Assembly: GCA_001630475.1 (NCBI GenBank)
Contig: KV419459.1
Coordinates: 5,457-51,908 of the forward strand
From: Sistotremastrum niveocremeum HHB9708
Taxonomy: Eukaryota; Basidiomycota; Agaricomycetes; Sistotremastrales; Sistotremastraceae
Length of the DNA: 46,452 bases
Direction: 5' to 3'
Program-made: the position numbers and the translations under genes
The notes under the pieces: generated by a model
Told to the model about the DNA's origin: nothing
Database searches by the model: none
The model's input: only the letters and a program-made list of their open reading frames with translations
Shown: positions 1 to 12,513 of the stretch, piece by piece
How the letters are laid out: every line of letters begins with the position of its first letter
Numbering within the stretch: the first letter of the stretch is position 1

Positions 1-1760
1 CTACCATAGGCCCTCCACCACACAAACTGCCATCACTTGCGTGCTCGATCCGCTATAACACTCCAACAACCCCCTCTCTCATATTGCCAACTCATCGCAG
101 TGCTTACTTCCGAAGTAGATCGTCTCGACTCGTCTGTGCCTGGCTCTGCCTGCCTCATCCTGTTACTGCCGCTCAGCATCGTCCTGTCTCGCTCCCTGTA
201 CTAGGTCGTCTGCCATGATCGCTGTTCTCAAGACCCTGTGGCAGATTTTCACCTCAGAATCCTCTGCGAAGGCTCTCTCTTCGCTGTCCTCGAAAGTCAT
301 GTCTTATATCCATCTAGTTTTCTCGTCAAATTCCATCAATGTATAATGTATTAATGCATTATGTATGAATAAAATGAGACAACCTGATTCATCAAATAGT
401 ATCATATAATAAAGAAGACACAGTGGGAACGTGTTTGGACTCTGGAGAGTGGAGAGCAGCGTGTACAGGACAAAGGTAGGTACGTAGGTCGGTCGGTCAG
501 TCGTATAGACGGCATAGCCAACGTATTGACTCGCGTAATCGCACGATAGCATGAACGCATGAACACGTGATCGCACAATCACAAAACCGAGACTATTGAG
601 ATAGACTCGCATCGATTATTTTACTTCGTAGAAACATTTTGTAGACTAGCGTTATTCTGGTACGCAACTTCGCAAAACGAGAATCTCGCATGAAAAAAGA
701 TGTGATCATGCGATCATGCGATCATACGACTCGGACCTCGGATTCCCTGCCAAAATGGCAAATTGTGCGACTTTTGATTAAATCCTCAATCCGCCCACCA
801 TACTGCTTCACTTAATTCTACTTTTTGGCTTCTATCCTTTCGCAAGAATTCGGAGATCTTCAAGGTCCCAACCCGACATCTGTAAATATGCACGAATTTA
901 TTCCACCCAATTGCTTTTAGGATCGAAATGATCAAGAGCTTCGGACACGGTCTCTCTACATCGTTATATCGAAGCCATGTCATACACGTTCACGCAACGT
1001 CGAAGAAACAAGGCAGCAACGAAATGGCTCTTTCATCTCATCGTGCCCATTTTGTCCAAATTGATTTAGGAGTTCGAAATACCTCTGAGTCCCGCGTTAG
1101 GCCATATGAAGTCTGGCAAACTTCAGCGTGGATTCTGGCATCTGACAGCGTTTCGATCGAATGGTGCCACCCAGGTTTCTCGAGAACACGCAGAGGGCAT
1201 AATGCACTAGGAAACCGAGGAAATAATCCAAAAAAGTTGTCAGAGGCATTTCTGGACTTGCATCTTCAGGAAGACCGAAATCCAAATCTACTAGAACTGA
1301 TCGCAGGGAGAAAGTATATGAGTTGGATATGTAGATATTTTTGAAAGAGTGATTCGTGTCGCGAGCCAACGGAAGCAAAATAAGCGCTGGCAGCCACAGT
1401 ATTACGTCAGATTCAGGTCCAAGGCACAGAGGCGCCGGGCAGTTTTGGGCGAGAACAAAAGGAAAAGTCCTCAAGGTTCAACTTGACTTCGAACGAAAAG
1501 AACGAGAGATCGACAGAAATAGTCCAGAGAAATACAGTAGATGAGATGTCAATCGGCAGATCATTTGCAATCATGACGTAGCGATCGTTAAATTGAAGAA
1601 AAATAAGTCCAAAAAGGGAATGAGATGTGCCTGGGAGGGAAATGGCATGAGCGTCAGCAGCATGTCAACAAGATGCACGCACTGCACAGCTTGATCCCTT
1701 GTCGGGGTCTGAATCCTCCTTGTCTCTAACCGTCATCATCCCCCCTCCTGACCCTCTCTC
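1..1760. other. Intergenic region upstream of DUF6535 copy A
   Basis: I see no gene I can support here. The open frames on both strands are short, lack recognisable motifs and have no splice-linked partners. A small tandem repeat lies at 704-726. The last 50 bases before the ATG at 1761 are pyrimidine-rich, as is common just upstream of fungal start codons. Confidence 0.5.
704..726. repeat. Short tandem repeat, unit cgatcatg
   Basis: About three copies of an 8-bp unit (gatcatg, cgatcatg, cgatcata) lie head to tail. It is a simple microsatellite-like run with no evident function. Confidence 0.6.
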
Positions 1761-4567
1761 ATGTCGGATGCCAGCGCTACCCCCGCTCCCGCTGATCCTA
1801 GTACGACGACGCTTGAAGCAGACGCCAACGCGTCGACGATGGCACTATTGACGAATCAGTTCGGTGCATTGTTGGATGCGGTGAAGACGCTCAATGTGAC
1901 GATGGATGGCGTGAAGAGCACTTTGGTGGATCACGGGACGAAGTTCGACGTTCTGATCAGGGATGCTTTGAAGAGTACGAGAGATGTCTTTTAGGAGTGA
2001 TGGAACAAGCTGACGAGGGTCGTAGATGATCAGCCGTACGAGCAGAAGGAGCTTGAAGACGAAACTACGTGTCGTGCTTTGTATGACATGGTGATGGCGA
2101 AGACGAAGGAGAAGGCGGATGAATGGAATGGGACTATGGACGTCACCCTGATCTTCGTAGGCCACTTCCTGTTCGATTGTCTCTTGTCAATGACAGCGTG
2201 TAGATCGCATTGTTCTCAGCAGTGCTCACCGCTTTCCTTGTCCCGGCCACCCAAAATCTGCTTCCTGCTCCTACAGGTTCTGGCAACTCGAACTCGACCT
2301 CCTCGCAAGCCCTTCCGCTCCCTCCTAGATCCGATGAAGCCGTTTGCGCATTTTATTATCTGTCGTTAATCACCGCGGTCAGTTATATTCCAAGCGCAAC
2401 CGAAGACTTCAGACTGAAGTGCTTACTAGATAATAATTGCGGTATTATGCGCACTCGGCCGTCAATGGGTGAGAAAATTGACAGTAAAACCCGACGTCGG
2501 AAGCTGGCGTGAGAGAACGATGTGGCTCGTCGAACGGATGAAACGAGCTGAAAGTTGGCTCAAAGTCCTGATGGAAGTCTTGTACTGGATGCTCCTCTCT
2601 TCGATCGGCCTCTTCATGGCGGGTCTCCTGTACCAGCTGTGGAATGTGTCGCACTCGTTCGAGGCGAGAGCTTCGATTCTCCTCGCGACTTGGGCACTCG
2701 GCGTCGTCCTTATTGGGGGCATCGTGGCTACGATGATTGCGACGACGTACCACTCCGTCCGATATCAGGGATCCGTATTCGAAGGACTGGTCAGTCGGGT
2801 CATCGTTGGAGAGGCGGACACTGGTCTTGTGAACTCTGTCCGGCGCATTTGGACGTGGTCAAAGGAGAGAGTTGCGAGGGGAGGAAAATGGTGGGCGGAG
2901 CTCAAAGTTCAAAACTCGTTGAGTGCTGGGTGGACGCGGTTCAAGAGCATACGACTGTTAGATGTTCTCCAAAGAAATGGGAGACGGATGCGAGGGGTGG
3001 TGACAAGGAAGACGTGGAAGTCGTTGAGAATGGCGATGAGGAAGATCCGGTGGACAAAGTTGATGAAGACGCTGAATTTGGTGAGGAAAACACAAGACTG
3101 GATTCGAAGGAACAGGGTCCGAGTTCAGTGCAAATCCAAAACAAAACTTCTTGCGACATACCTGGACCAGATTGCAGAAGCCAGCGATCCTACTCTGCTA
3201 GATCGTGCGGTGGCTTCCTTGACGTATGGAGACTGGGTGCAGTATGGAGGAGGATCAGTAGATCAGTTGCAGAAGGTCTACACGCGACTGATGGCGACCG
3301 ACACCTCATTTCGCGTGAAGGAAACGATTAACGCCCAAGTCTCTCTGTTCAGCGCGTGGTTTTCCAAGAGATGGAAAGAGATAGAGGAGAACAGGGAAGA
3401 CAGAGCATATGCTGATAGACAGGCGAGTGAGGGACATGTATATTTCATCGCAGGATCAAAGGAAAGGGAAGAACAAGCGAAGAAAGAAGAAGAAGAGAAG
3501 CGCCGAGCAATTCAATTGACGAAATTCCTCATCAGCCAACGGAAAGACGGAATCTCCTTCTGCTTCACTCCCACGTGGGAAAACTGCACTGAGATCTTGG
3601 ATCTCATTTCTCTCCCGTTCGACGCATTCATCGCCAAGTGTGTCTGCATTCACGACCACAACATCAACTTGGGATATCACCAACGGATCTTCCCTTTGTC
3701 TGTCTCTCATTGCCTCGGTCTTTTTGACGATGACAAAACCGATGACGTCACGCGCATCCTTTCCCATCTCGATCTCTCCTCCGCTGTCAGATCCTTCGTC
3801 CTCGTCGATTACTACAATCCCTTCTACGATGGTGCTCTCAAGTTGATCATCGGCGATCGCAAGCCAGAAGTACTTCACTTCCTCAACGAATTCCTCTCAA
3901 CTCCTCGTAATTGGTCCAATGCCGATCCCGGTTTCGCATCTGCTGTCTTCCTGATCGCTGCTGGCTCTCCCCCTCAATTCCCCTCTGACCTCGACCTCTC
4001 CCCGATCATCGCACACGTCGGTCGACATCCTTCATGGTGGAATTGGCGCCAAGCTAGCGAAGCACTGATTGGCTATCTCGGCCAGTGCGACATCTCGACA
4101 TTGTCAGATCCTGCTAGCGTCCATCACTTCCTTCAACAATGTGTTCATCTAGAATTGCATCCCCCTCCCTTCACCTATCCTGATGAAATCCGGCGCGCCA
4201 TCCAAGAAACTCGCGAAGCTGCTCTGACGCTCTCGCATCGTACGTCATCCTTCATCGTGTCTCGAATTTGTCTAATGTTGCCTCAGAATACGAAGCCTTC
4301 TTCACCTCCAATATCCCTCTCCCTCCTTCCCCTCCTTTGTCAACATCAGACGAAGTCTTATCATCAGATCGTCGAAATTCAGTCCTGGAGCACTCAAATT
4401 CCGAATATCTTGACGAGGCATCATCACCTCTTTCTGTTCAGGCTCTTGATGATCCCGGAGCTCCTGAAATCACTCCTCTCGAACTAGATCCCTCCGAATC
4501 CCTCCCTTCTTCTCCGTCGTCATCTACGGGTCATCATGCCATTGACATGACTGATACTGAGCGCTAG
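1761..4567 (+). CDS. DUF6535 domain multi-pass membrane protein, copy A
   Basis: Five exons read by splice signals and frame: 1761-1974, 2026-2156, 2204-2377, 2430-4239 and 4287-4567, giving 869 aa. Residues 1-70 are a disordered Ala/Thr/Pro start and an amphipathic helix (LNVTMDGVKSTLVDHG). Exon 2 encodes the family signature DQPYEQKEL, then ALYDMVMAKTKEKADEWN. Hydrophobic helices follow at about 117-134, 160-180, 222-244 and 255-278. After them comes a long basic, mostly helical cytosolic-looking region with an ASDPTLLDRAVASLTY block, an acidic coiled coil (EREEQAKKEEEEKRR) and further helices. The tail is Ser/Pro-rich and acidic. This matches DUF6535, a family expanded in Agaricomycetes with no known function. 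No frame damage was seen. Confidence 0.85.
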
Positions 4568-7500
4568 CGATCGATCAAGTCGATACCGAACGTCCGGGGT
4601 CATTTATACTCTAGCATCTCTCATCCCTCCCACCACCAAAATGACAGCATTTTCACTTTGAGGACACATTTTCATTCTATTTTTGGTGCACGTTCGGCCT
4701 GTACCACATTTCCTACGGCCCAAATATTATCCGCATAAGCAATCAGCTCTGTAGCAGACAGATTCCCAGACGAGCGGATTCGTAGACAGCAATGATTGGC
4801 ACAGTCGTGGAATGAATCGGACTGCATTCAGCGTTGTTGGAGGGACGCAGGCTCCACAGTTGAGAACTTGTAATCGGCAGGGCAAGTAGTATCACTAAAC
4901 GGGTAGAGCGTGCGAAATGTAGACGTATAAACCTGTATGACGCTAAATGTTATTGAGAAGTCCAATCGGAAGTGAAGGATAGGGATCAAGAACGTACAAA
5001 AGTTCATATCAGGCTATAGCCAGACAATCGCCGAGACAGATCGGGAAGACAGGAACCGTTGTCGAATAGGTTGAGTAGCACTTGAATTATCAAAGAGTGT
5101 CGGATTTGAGTGAGATTTGGATGAAGGAGTCATGTCGTGATATCGTGTTTGTCGTAGCTCTTCGTGCTCCCTCAGGCTTGGGCTGAGGACGACATCTACT
5201 TTTCAGATTATTTCCCCGATTCGGCAGGTGGTCGTCTTCGAAGTCTGAAAGCATAGAACACAGCCAGATCAAGGCAATATTGACAGAGAGTCAAGGCATG
5301 AGTGGATGCCAAAGCAGCAACACTGGCTGAAGTTTTAAAGCGACCGTCTGAGAAGTGAAGATGAGACGCTACAACAGAGTGACTGCATGAGCCATAGAAG
5401 CTAGTATATTATTTGCCATGGGATCTTTGTTGTCCAGCCCCCTCGAGGTCGCATTGCATTTATTACAGTTATCCGAGCTCGACTGACATGATCTTGAGGG
5501 GTTCTAGGTCACCGTTGGCGCGACTATATCGGTCGAACAGGGCCCAGAACACATGACTGAGAGATGAGGGAAAAGAGGAGCGTTCAAAGAAGGGTGGGTT
5601 GAGTAAGAGACGCCGGAAATCCTACTGATCCAGTATTCAATTGGTGTCTCCACTCGTGAACAGAATAATGACACGTACCGAGAGGAGAGCGCGATTTTCC
5701 TCACTCTCCCATGTTTCACATCAATTCGTGCTCTGCCTCACCCGAATTGATGCGCGACTTTTGAATGTTTGACGTCTTGAGCGCGTGTAAGGTCCAAGAA
5801 GCACCACAGGACATGGATGAAAGACGTGGTGAGCGAAAGGCGCGCAGAGCTACTTATTACGGAGTTATCGAGAGATCCCCAATAGTGTTGAAACTGGAGA
5901 GGCATCAAGTATAGGCTTTATGATATCTGCGAGGACAGAAGATGAAGATCCATCGTGACTGAAGAATGTTGAATCGAGCCCGGACTCTGGTCCATCGATG
6001 AATTGTGCATCCAAATTGAGAACCGTCGGCGTCATAACCAAGGGCGAGGTCCCAGTATCGCCGAGCGTCCGAGATAAAATGTCTTGAGAAAAATCAGTGG
6101 GGAATCTTCAGGCCTCAGATGTGGCACGGATGTAGAAAACATTTGTACAGCAACAGTCGGAAAGCCAATTTCGAGGAAGATGACAGATTACTTCCGATGT
6201 TGAAGGACTGTAGGACAAAGTAATCCTTGGTGGATGTGATTTCGGGATTCTGAGCGTCGTATGTGCTGAAGCTCGCAGAAATTTGCCAGAAATGACGCGA
6301 GCGATGCTTACGTCATCAATTCCTCTCCTCTGCTGCCTTCAACTTCCAGCTCGCTGCTGTCTCAGGCTTCTGATCGATCCTGGCCGTGAGTTTTGGATTT
6401 TCGGTAGATTATAGGATGGCTTTTAAGATCTTAAGAAGAGACAGTGTCGATTTGCACGTCTCGTTGACGTAGTTGGTGAGTACATGTACAAACCTTTCCA
6501 TCGCGCCACATTGGTCCGAGTTCATTAATCGCCAACTATCCTAGTGATTATCCAGCTAGATCAAACTACGTCGCATTTCCAATGTTGATGTCCGCATTGG
6601 CTTAGTGTCTGAGGGCGTTAGGGATATCTTCTGCTCATATGACTTACCTGTTCACGATGCGCTGGCACATGTTCGGGACTCAGTGACGACGATTCAGTTC
6701 ACTTGGCAACATTTTATCGATCAGAATGAATGAATCTACCGACAATATGCCAAGTTCATTTTGTCTCAAACTCTTCAGGAGGATGGCTGCATGCGGTCGC
6801 AACTCATACAGTCTTCGAGGTATGCAAGAGGATCTCGAACGTGCTCAAAATCTGGCGATAGACACAAGCTGAAAGCGTCTGTTTTAGGCACGGATCAACG
6901 CGTCAATGGAGAAAGGACCCAGTTCACAGGTGCGCTATATCACAGTCGCGTACTATGAAGTGTTACTGATACGTCATCTTCCTATGATAGGGTGTCAGCC
7001 CCTCAGACTCACTCTACCCTTCAGTCCTCGTCCCAGCATCCAGTGATATGAATATCGGGCTAGGACTTGGTCGTTGCGGAGTCATTATCTGGTCCAATCT
7101 CGCCGACATATGCCTTGCTGTGTTCCGTTCTCAGTCTTCTCCGGAACAGTTCTCTTCAATATACTCGGGATCTTTTGCACAGCGTTCATCATACGCCATC
7201 GGTGCTACAATGAACTTCTGCATTTCTTTTGATCAACCCACTCTAGGTTATGATCGGATGACGAGTCGCGAGACAAGACGAGTCTATCCTCAGTCGCGAA
7301 ATGTACAGCAAGATGCCGTTGCCGCAGCCTTCCCCGGAGAAGAATAATTCTTTCAAGTCTTTCCCAGCCTTCTCCTTGTGGATCTCATTCGTTCGTGGCA
7401 AATTCCTGGCAGCGGAAGGACCTCCTGGATCCGTCTCCCGAACAATGAAAGTTGTTCAACGGTGGCAAATCGCAGTGCCGAGAACACTGAGAACACTGCT

Positions 7501-8074
7501 GTCTCGATGTGGTGGTGCCATCCCGGGCTCAAGACACGAAGCTGACGCCTAGAGATTCAAGTGAGATATTCAGGAGTCGGTGGACTGATGCTCTGCTGGA
7601 CCCGAAACCTTCAAAGACTTACCCACCTTCCGATAATGAGAAGTCTGGGCGAAATGTTCAGACAACGAGTGCTCAAAAATGAAAGCTGCGGCGACGGAAG
7701 CAAATTATTAATAGGCGCTGGCACAGCCTGAAGCCACAACGAACAGCGACAGGACCGCACTCAAGCAAGTGCACGTATCCTCGTTATCTCCTGCTGAATA
7801 TCAAAGCGCCATTGCTGCCAGAATTAGTGATACTTTTAAGCTCGACGATTAGGACTCACCTTTGTTAAATCTTTTCTGATGACGTCACTGAGTCTTCGAA
7901 GAAAAGGAACTGCGCAGGAATCTCGACAGCGTGATATCGTGCCTAGGAGGTGATCCAACCTGATCTGATGGTGACACGATGGACGAACCGGATAGCCTTG
8001 CTCTCTCTCACAGACTGCCTATCGAAACGCTACCGCGGCCCTCTTTCTCTGTCTAAAACTATCATTCTTGAGCA
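4568..8074. other. 3.5-kb intergenic spacer between DUF6535 copies A and B
   Basis: No ORF here exceeds about 100 codons, and none shows a family motif or a convincing exon chain. Very short candidate frames occur at 7048-7347 (+) and 5504-5719 (-), but nothing supports them. No inverted ends or LTRs were recognised by eye. The spacer is long for this gene-dense window and could hold decayed repeats. Confidence 0.4.
7880..7887. promoter_or_regulatory. CRE-type palindrome TGACGTCA upstream of copy B
   Basis: A perfect TGACGTCA palindrome lies 188 nt before the ATG of copy B. ATF/CREB-type bZIP factors bind this sequence in fungi. Position and symmetry are the only evidence, and chance occurrence is possible. 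Confidence 0.25.
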
Positions 8075-10779
8075 ATGTCTGGTCCTAGTTCCTCAGAGCA
8101 GCTTACGAAGCCAACTGTCGAGCCGAACACATCCACAATCGCTTTGTTGGGGGATCATTTCACTAAGCTAATTGCCGTCGTTGAGAAGCTTAATGTGACG
8201 ATGGAAGGACAGAAGTCAACGATGGAGAAGGTAGAGAGCACGTTGATAGATCATGGGAAGAAGTTTGACATCTTGACGATGGACGCATCAAAAAGTGAGT
8301 TTTGAATTGGATTGTATTCGAAGAGTCGTTGATAAGTCGAATTAGACGATCAGCCATATGATCAAAAGGATCTGGACGACGAATCCACATGTATGGCGCT
8401 ATACGACATGGTTATGGCCAAGACCAAAGAAAAAGCTGACGAATGGAAGGAGACAATGGAAGTGACTCTGATCTTCGTGAGTCCTTACAAGGCACATCTA
8501 GAAATTATCAGTGAATCAGGATAGATCGCGCTATTCTCGGCGGTGCTCACCGCATTCCTTGTCCCTGCGACCCAGGCGCTGCTGCCAACCTCTAGCAATT
8601 CTGGGAATCCGACTTCATCGTCTCTGCCTCCTCAGCCTCCTCGATCTGCCGAGGTTATCTGCGCCTTTTATTATCTGTCATTGATCATCGCGGTGAGTGT
8701 TCCAAATAATGTAGCAATTTTCAATGTCAACTTATGTATGAATCAGATAATGATTGCGGTGTTATGCGCTCTCGGACGTCGCTGGGTGAGAAAATTGACC
8801 ATCAGACCAGACGTTAGGACCTGGCGAGAGAAAATGCTCTGGCACATTGAACGCATGCGTCGAGCCGAAGGCTGGCTTCAGACTCTCATGGAGGTCATAT
8901 ATTGGATGCTCCTCTCCTCTATCGCACTCTTCATGGGTGGACTCCTCTATCAATTGTGGCACGTCTCACAATTATTCGAAGAGCGAGCGTCAATTCTTCT
9001 TTCAACCTGGGCTCTCGGGGTCATTTTCGTGTGCAGCATCATGCTTACAATGATCTCAACTACGTACCATGCTGTCCGATACCAGGGCTCGGTCTTTGAA
9101 GGCTTGATCAGTAGAGTCATTGTCGGAGAAGTGGAAGTTGGTTTTCCCAACCACGTCGGCATCATCTGGACGTGGTTTGAGAAGGGAGTTGCAACCGGCG
9201 GAAAGTGGGCTGTGAAGATGGAGATGAAGCAATCGCTGGCACATGGGTGGTCATGGATCAGAAGGGTCAAGCCAGCCGATTTTCTGCGGAGACAGGGGAG
9301 ATGGATCCAAGTACTGACCAGGAAATGGTCGAAGTCATTTGGAACGACCGTGGCGAACATCCAATGGATAAACTTGATGAAAACGATGAATGTGGCAAAG
9401 AACGCGCGAGAATGGATCAAAAGGAATAGACTCAAGATTGGTTGCGACTCCAACGACTCGGAAAACCTATTTGCGACATACCTGGATCAGATAGCTCAGG
9501 CCAGTGATCCTATTCTACTAGATCGTGCGGTGGCTTCACTATCGTACCAAGACTGGGTGCTGTATGGAGGCAAGTCGATGGACCAGTTGCAGAAGGCTTA
9601 TGCGCGATTGATGGCCACAGACACCTCATCTCGCGTGAAGGAAACAGTCACTTCACAGATTTCTCGGTTCAGGTCGTGGATCCCCGAGAGACGGGAGCAG
9701 ATCGAGAGGGACAGGATAAGCAGAGCACTGGGCGAGTTATTGGCAAAGGACGCAGATGAATATTTTCTGGCACGCGAAGAGGAAAGGGAGAAAGAAGCAC
9801 AGCAAAAAGAAGAGGAAGAAAGCCGAACGATTGAATTGACCAATTTCCTTGTCCGACAACGGACAGACGACAGTCTATCTCCCTTTTTCGATACAACCGG
9901 GGAAAATTGCACCGACATCTTGGATCTCATTTCTCTCCCGTTTGAAAGATTCGTTGCCAAATGTCTCTGCATAAAGGACCACGATGATATCGACTTGGGA
10001 GATCACCATAGCATCTTCTTTTGGTCCGTCAATTATTGCGACGACCTTCTGCGTGCCAACAGACGTGATGAGGTCACGCGCATCCTCTCTCATGTCGATA
10101 TCTTTTCCACAGTCAGATCCTTTGCCCTTGCCCATTCCTACTATTTATGGTACGGTCCTGTTCTCAAATTGATCATTGCCGATCGCAAGACCGACATTCT
10201 GCACCTCCTCAATGATCTGCTTTCGACTCCACGTGATCGGCCCAATCTCAACTCAGGCTGTGTATCTGCTGCCTTCGTAATCGCTGCTGGCTCTCCCCCT
10301 CAGTTACCTTCTCATCTCGACCTTTCCCCAATCATTGGGCACATCGCTCAACATCCTTCATGGGTGAATTGGCGGGAAATCAGCGATGCTGTGATTGCAT
10401 ATCTCGTGCAATGCGACATGCCGACGTTGTCAGCGCGTAGCGCACTGGCAGTTTACGAGTTCCTTCGGCAATGCGTTGACACGGAATTATGTGATTATGA
10501 CGGAATACCTTGTTATTCCAATGAAAAAACTGTCCATGCTGCTCAAACCCTCCTAGACCGTACGTCTTCCTTCGTCATTCCCTGAACTCGTCTAACATTC
10601 CACCAGAATACCAAGGACTTCTCATCCCCCTACCTCCTCCTTCTCCCCGATCGGAATCCATCACACTCACCGAAGAGAGCTCTGAGTCCTTGGACGACGA
10701 TTCTTGTTCCTGTATGTCAGACTCGGACCAATCTGACAATGGCCTTCTCAGCTTCACAGTCCCTCTGAGACGAACATAA
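8075..10779 (+). CDS. DUF6535 domain multi-pass membrane protein, copy B
   Basis: Five exons: 8075-8294, 8346-8476, 8525-8692, 8747-10559 and 10607-10779, giving 834 aa. The plan matches copy A. There is an amphipathic helix ending in DHGKKFDILTMDASK, then the 131-nt exon 2 (DQPYDQKDL, TKEKADEWKETMEVTLIF). TM1 begins IALFSAVLTAFLVPATQ and TM2 is around FYYLSLIIAV. TM3 is YWMLLSSIALFMGGLLYQLW and TM4 is WALGVIFVCSIMLTMI. The soluble part carries ASDPILLDRAVASLSY, MATDTSSRVKET, a Glu/Lys coiled coil and ILDLISLPFERF. The last exon is acidic and Ser-rich (SSESLDDDSC). The first three exons total 519 nt, exactly as in copy A. It appears intact, with unknown function. Confidence 0.85.
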
Positions 10780-11154
10780 CTCTTGTCAACTGTCGAAGCG
10801 CGAGACTCGATCGAAGCAACACGAAAGAACTGATTGCTGAAGATATGACATACCGAATGAGGACAGGAAACGGAGAGCGATGATTAGCAGAGATATGGTC
10901 GAGACAGTTCATGCTAACTCGCCGTATATTCATAAATCCCATCCAATCGTTCACCTGCGACAATCTCAGGGAAGGCAGGTGCAATGTTTGGAACGCTTTA
11001 TGTGCGTGACCCCTAATAATCAGTTTGTACTATGCAGAGAAAATCTGCGTGCTTTTGGTCGTTATATACATGACAATGGTGGAATTATTTTCTGAACCTG
11101 TCATGTCGAGAGCGTTGGGATTCAGACGAAATATTACAAGGATACACATAATAT
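10780..11154. other. Spacer between copy B and the transposon
   Basis: This stretch of about 375 nt holds the 3' flank of copy B. I see no gene in it. The transposon begins at its right edge. Confidence 0.5.
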
Positions 11155-11156
11155 TA

Positions 11157-11209
11157 CAGCGCTTTGAATAAACCTTGTCCCGACGTTTTTTTTTGGAGCC
11201 GTCACGTGA
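11157..11209 (+). repeat. Left terminal inverted repeat of the IS630-type transposon
   Basis: It matches the reverse complement of 14810-14863 with two substitutions and one missing base in a homopolymer (9 T here, 10 A in the other copy). The inner end carries a CACGTG palindrome. Confidence 0.92.
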
Positions 11210-11364
11210 TACCCGGAAAGCTCCGCCGATCTCGGCGCTAAGCATCGTAAAGGGAAAGACAGCCTCGACGTCGACAACTGGAATGTAAATTAGATTGAAT
11301 ACTATCTTCCTTTCAATCCATCATCGTCGCAACCGTAAACGACTTGTCCATCATCACAGTCACA

Positions 11365-12484
11365 ATGGTGTTTCGCAAAATCGATCCCGGTATCAAAGAA
11401 CGTGCTCTCATGCTGCTAGACGACGGATACGAGATGGATGTGGTGGCGGATGTGCTAGACGTGTCGCAGAAGAGTATCCTACGATGGGACGAGAATCTAG
11501 AGCTTTATGGCAGCGTCATACCCCCATACAATCCAGCCCAAAGTCGTCCATGCAAACTATCAGCCCAGCAAGTCCACGAGTTACTACAAACACTCGGCGC
11601 GGCCCCAGACATGTATCTCGACGAACTTCAACTATGGCTTGCGTTGGAACACGATATTCCGATCTCTCAATCTGGTATCCATCGAATCTTATCCAACGCT
11701 GGCATCACATACAAATTACTCCGTCGAGCTGCTGTGGAAAGAGATGAGGACAGGCGGGAGGCTTTTCGAGAGCTGTTGAACAACGAGATTACGGCTTCAA
11801 TGTGCGTGGCAATCGACGAGTCCAGCAAAGACGACAGAACAATATACCGTCACTATGGTCGTGCCCCCGCGGGAAGACGAGCAGAAATCAAGGCACAGTT
11901 CGTCCGAGGCGAGCGCTACAGCATACTCCCTGCTCTTACGACCGATGGATTCATTGCCACAAGGATAGTCCCTGGTTCGGTTGATGGAGCAGAGTTCTTT
12001 GACTTCGTTGTTGGTGAAGTTGTGAGTCTGACAATATCCTATTGTTCCCTATGTACCTGAAGCTCGACTTAGCTTCCGAAAATGAACCCTTATCCGGGAG
12101 ATCATAGTGTTCTGATACTCGATAACTGCGCCATTCATAAAGGTCAAGATCTTCAGGACATATTTGAAGAAGCTGGTACGTTGCCTTCAGCCTTTGCATG
12201 TATTTGATCGAAATTGAGCGCATATATGCAGGTGTTTGTCTTCTCTTTTTGCCTCCTTATTCACCAGACCTCAATCCAATTGAACATGCGTTTGCTTGCG
12301 GTAATTTGGTGCAGTTCTGGTTTCATATATCACTCACTTGACGGCAGTGAAGTCCTGGTTGCGACGACATTACGAGCGCTGTCAACAAAGCGAAGACCCT
12401 GAACTCATTTTGTACGAAGCATGTACTGAAGTAACCGCTGCCAAAGCTTGCGGTTGGTTTCGGAATTGTGGTTACAGAGTGTAA
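11365..12484 (+). CDS. DDE_3 (IS630/Tc1-like) transposase, spliced and intact
   Basis: Four exons (11365-12021, 12073-12175, 12232-12300, 12348-12484) join in frame into 321 aa. The first ATG in good context is at 11365. An N-terminal helix-turn-helix region (residues about 5-60, VVADVLDVSQKSILRW) should bind the terminal repeats, with a second HTH up to about residue 115. The DDE core follows. The first catalytic Asp is in CVAIDESSKDDRT, the second in LILDNCAIHKG, and the third acidic residue is Glu in SPDLNPIEHAF. The C-terminus (VKSWLRRHYERC) is the usual end of this family. The enzyme would cut and paste the element at TA sites. No stop or frameshift was found, so the copy could be active if expressed. 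Confidence 0.9.
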
Positions 12485-12513
12485 TGATTATTTTCGAAGT
12501 GATTAGGAAGTGA

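Noticed and set aside
304-612. 102-codon frame on the - strand
   Set aside because: Low-complexity hydrophobic translation without motif, splice partner or conserved context. Likely chance.
8950-9453. 167-codon frame on the - strand
   Set aside because: It lies wholly inside exon 4 of DUF6535 copy B in antisense. The sense frame has family motifs, so this is a shadow.
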